From the NCBI GenBank assembly GCA_025774405.1, contig JALGWB010000026.1, positions 1 through 12,427 of the forward strand: 12,427 nt of DNA. Direction: 5' to 3'. Source of the stretch: a bacterium. Its GTDB lineage: Bacteria > Arandabacterota > Arandabacteria > Arandabacterales > Arandabacteraceae. This document shows, one piece after another, positions 12,294 to 12,427 of the stretch; position 1 is the first letter of the stretch, and the number at the start of each line of letters is the position of its first letter. Below the pieces are notes generated by a model, which made no database searches, was not told where the DNA came from, and was given only the letters and a program-made list of their open reading frames with translations. The position numbers were made by a program, and so were the translations under genes.

Positions 12294-12427
12294 GAAACTA
12301 TGTCCCATGCATCGGAAAAATTTTCCTGCCGACTCTCTCCGACTCAGGCCACATGTCGGCCAACTCCAGCTCCCTGGTCTCTAACCCCTTGCAATTATAG
12401 AAGATAATGCAATGTAGGCATTCTCTG
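12294..12427 (+). other. Non-coding end of window, no convincing terminator
   Basis: This is the only stretch over 62 bases without a gene. It holds no open frame with a ribosome site. A perfect 13-base palindrome (GGAAAAATTTTCC, 12314-12326) and a weak GGCC-7-GGCC stem (12348-12362) are present, but neither is followed by a T tract, so a factor-independent terminator is not supported. A 7-base direct repeat (CCGACTC at 12329-12335 and 12339-12345) has a 10-base period. The AT content rises at the right end, where a possible promoter lies. The operon therefore probably stops here, or a differently regulated gene begins beyond the window. Confidence 0.6.
12382..12407 (+). promoter_or_regulatory. 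Possible sigma-28-like promoter
   Basis: TAAC at 12382-12385 is followed after 14 bases by GAAGATAA at 12400-12407. The flagellar sigma-28 consensus is TAAA, 14-16 bases, then GCCGATAA; this site matches 3 of 4 and 6 of 8 positions. It lies just past the operon's last gene and would read to the right, out of the window, where a late flagellar or chemotaxis gene could lie. A housekeeping promoter using TTGCAA (12389-12394) has no good -10 at the right distance. The match could be chance in an AT-rich segment, and the sigma factor in this window has changed residues that may alter its preferred -10 sequence. Confidence 0.25.

Noticed and set aside
12314..12362. Palindrome GGAAAAATTTTCC and GGCC stem as an intrinsic terminator
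   Set aside because: The first has no GC-rich stem or loop and the second only four base pairs; neither is followed by a T run.
1..12427. CRISPR arrays, tRNA or rRNA genes, insertion sequences, prophage parts
   Set aside because: None seen: no regularly spaced repeats, no RNA-like cloverleaf segments, no transposase or integrase motifs; coding density leaves no room for them.

Overview
The window is one uninterrupted flagellar operon with every gene on the + strand and almost no intergenic DNA. It opens inside the 3' end of the hook gene flgE. It then runs through fliL, the switch genes fliM and fliN, and the whole export gate fliO-fliP-fliQ-fliR-flhB-flhA. After that come flhF, a sigma-28 type sigma factor (fliA/whiG), and a four-gene tail: a 67-residue charged protein, a PilZ protein, a FapA-like beta-helix protein and an HDOD protein. 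Only the last 134 bases are non-coding.

Organism: a flagellated bacterium outside the enteric group. Placing flgE-fliL-fliM-fliN next to fliO-R-flhB-flhA-flhF-sigma-28 resembles the fla/che operons of Firmicutes and other deep lineages and of some Deltaproteobacteria. The usual flbD-motA-motB segment between flgE and fliL, and flhG between flhF and the sigma gene, are both missing. Base composition is moderate, AGG/AGA arginine codons are common and several starts are GTG. I cannot name the phylum from this alone.

How the genes work together: FliM/FliN build the C-ring that sets rotation. FliO assists assembly of the FliP/FliQ/FliR channel, which with FlhB and FlhA forms the export gate for hook and filament proteins. 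FliL is a single-pass membrane protein around the stator. FlhF normally sets where flagella are built. The sigma factor switches on late genes once the hook is complete. PilZ (a c-di-GMP receptor family) and HDOD suggest that second-messenger or regulatory input is encoded in the same transcript. Translational coupling is pervasive: ATGA overlaps at fliN/fliO and fliO/fliP, 14-base overlaps at fliM/fliN and fapA-like/HDOD, 26 bases at pilZ/fapA-like and 62 bases at flhA/flhF.

Most worth a second look are departures from consensus in otherwise ordinary genes. The FlhF lacks the DTYR motif of SRP-type GTPases and has a changed G3, in an operon without flhG. The FliM has no N-terminal CheY-binding peptide. 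The FlhB has NPVH in place of NPTH at the autocleavage site. The sigma factor has changes in the normally invariant DW-PR segment. The FapA-like protein lacks its N-terminal half, and the HDOD domain keeps a full set of HD metal-ligand residues.
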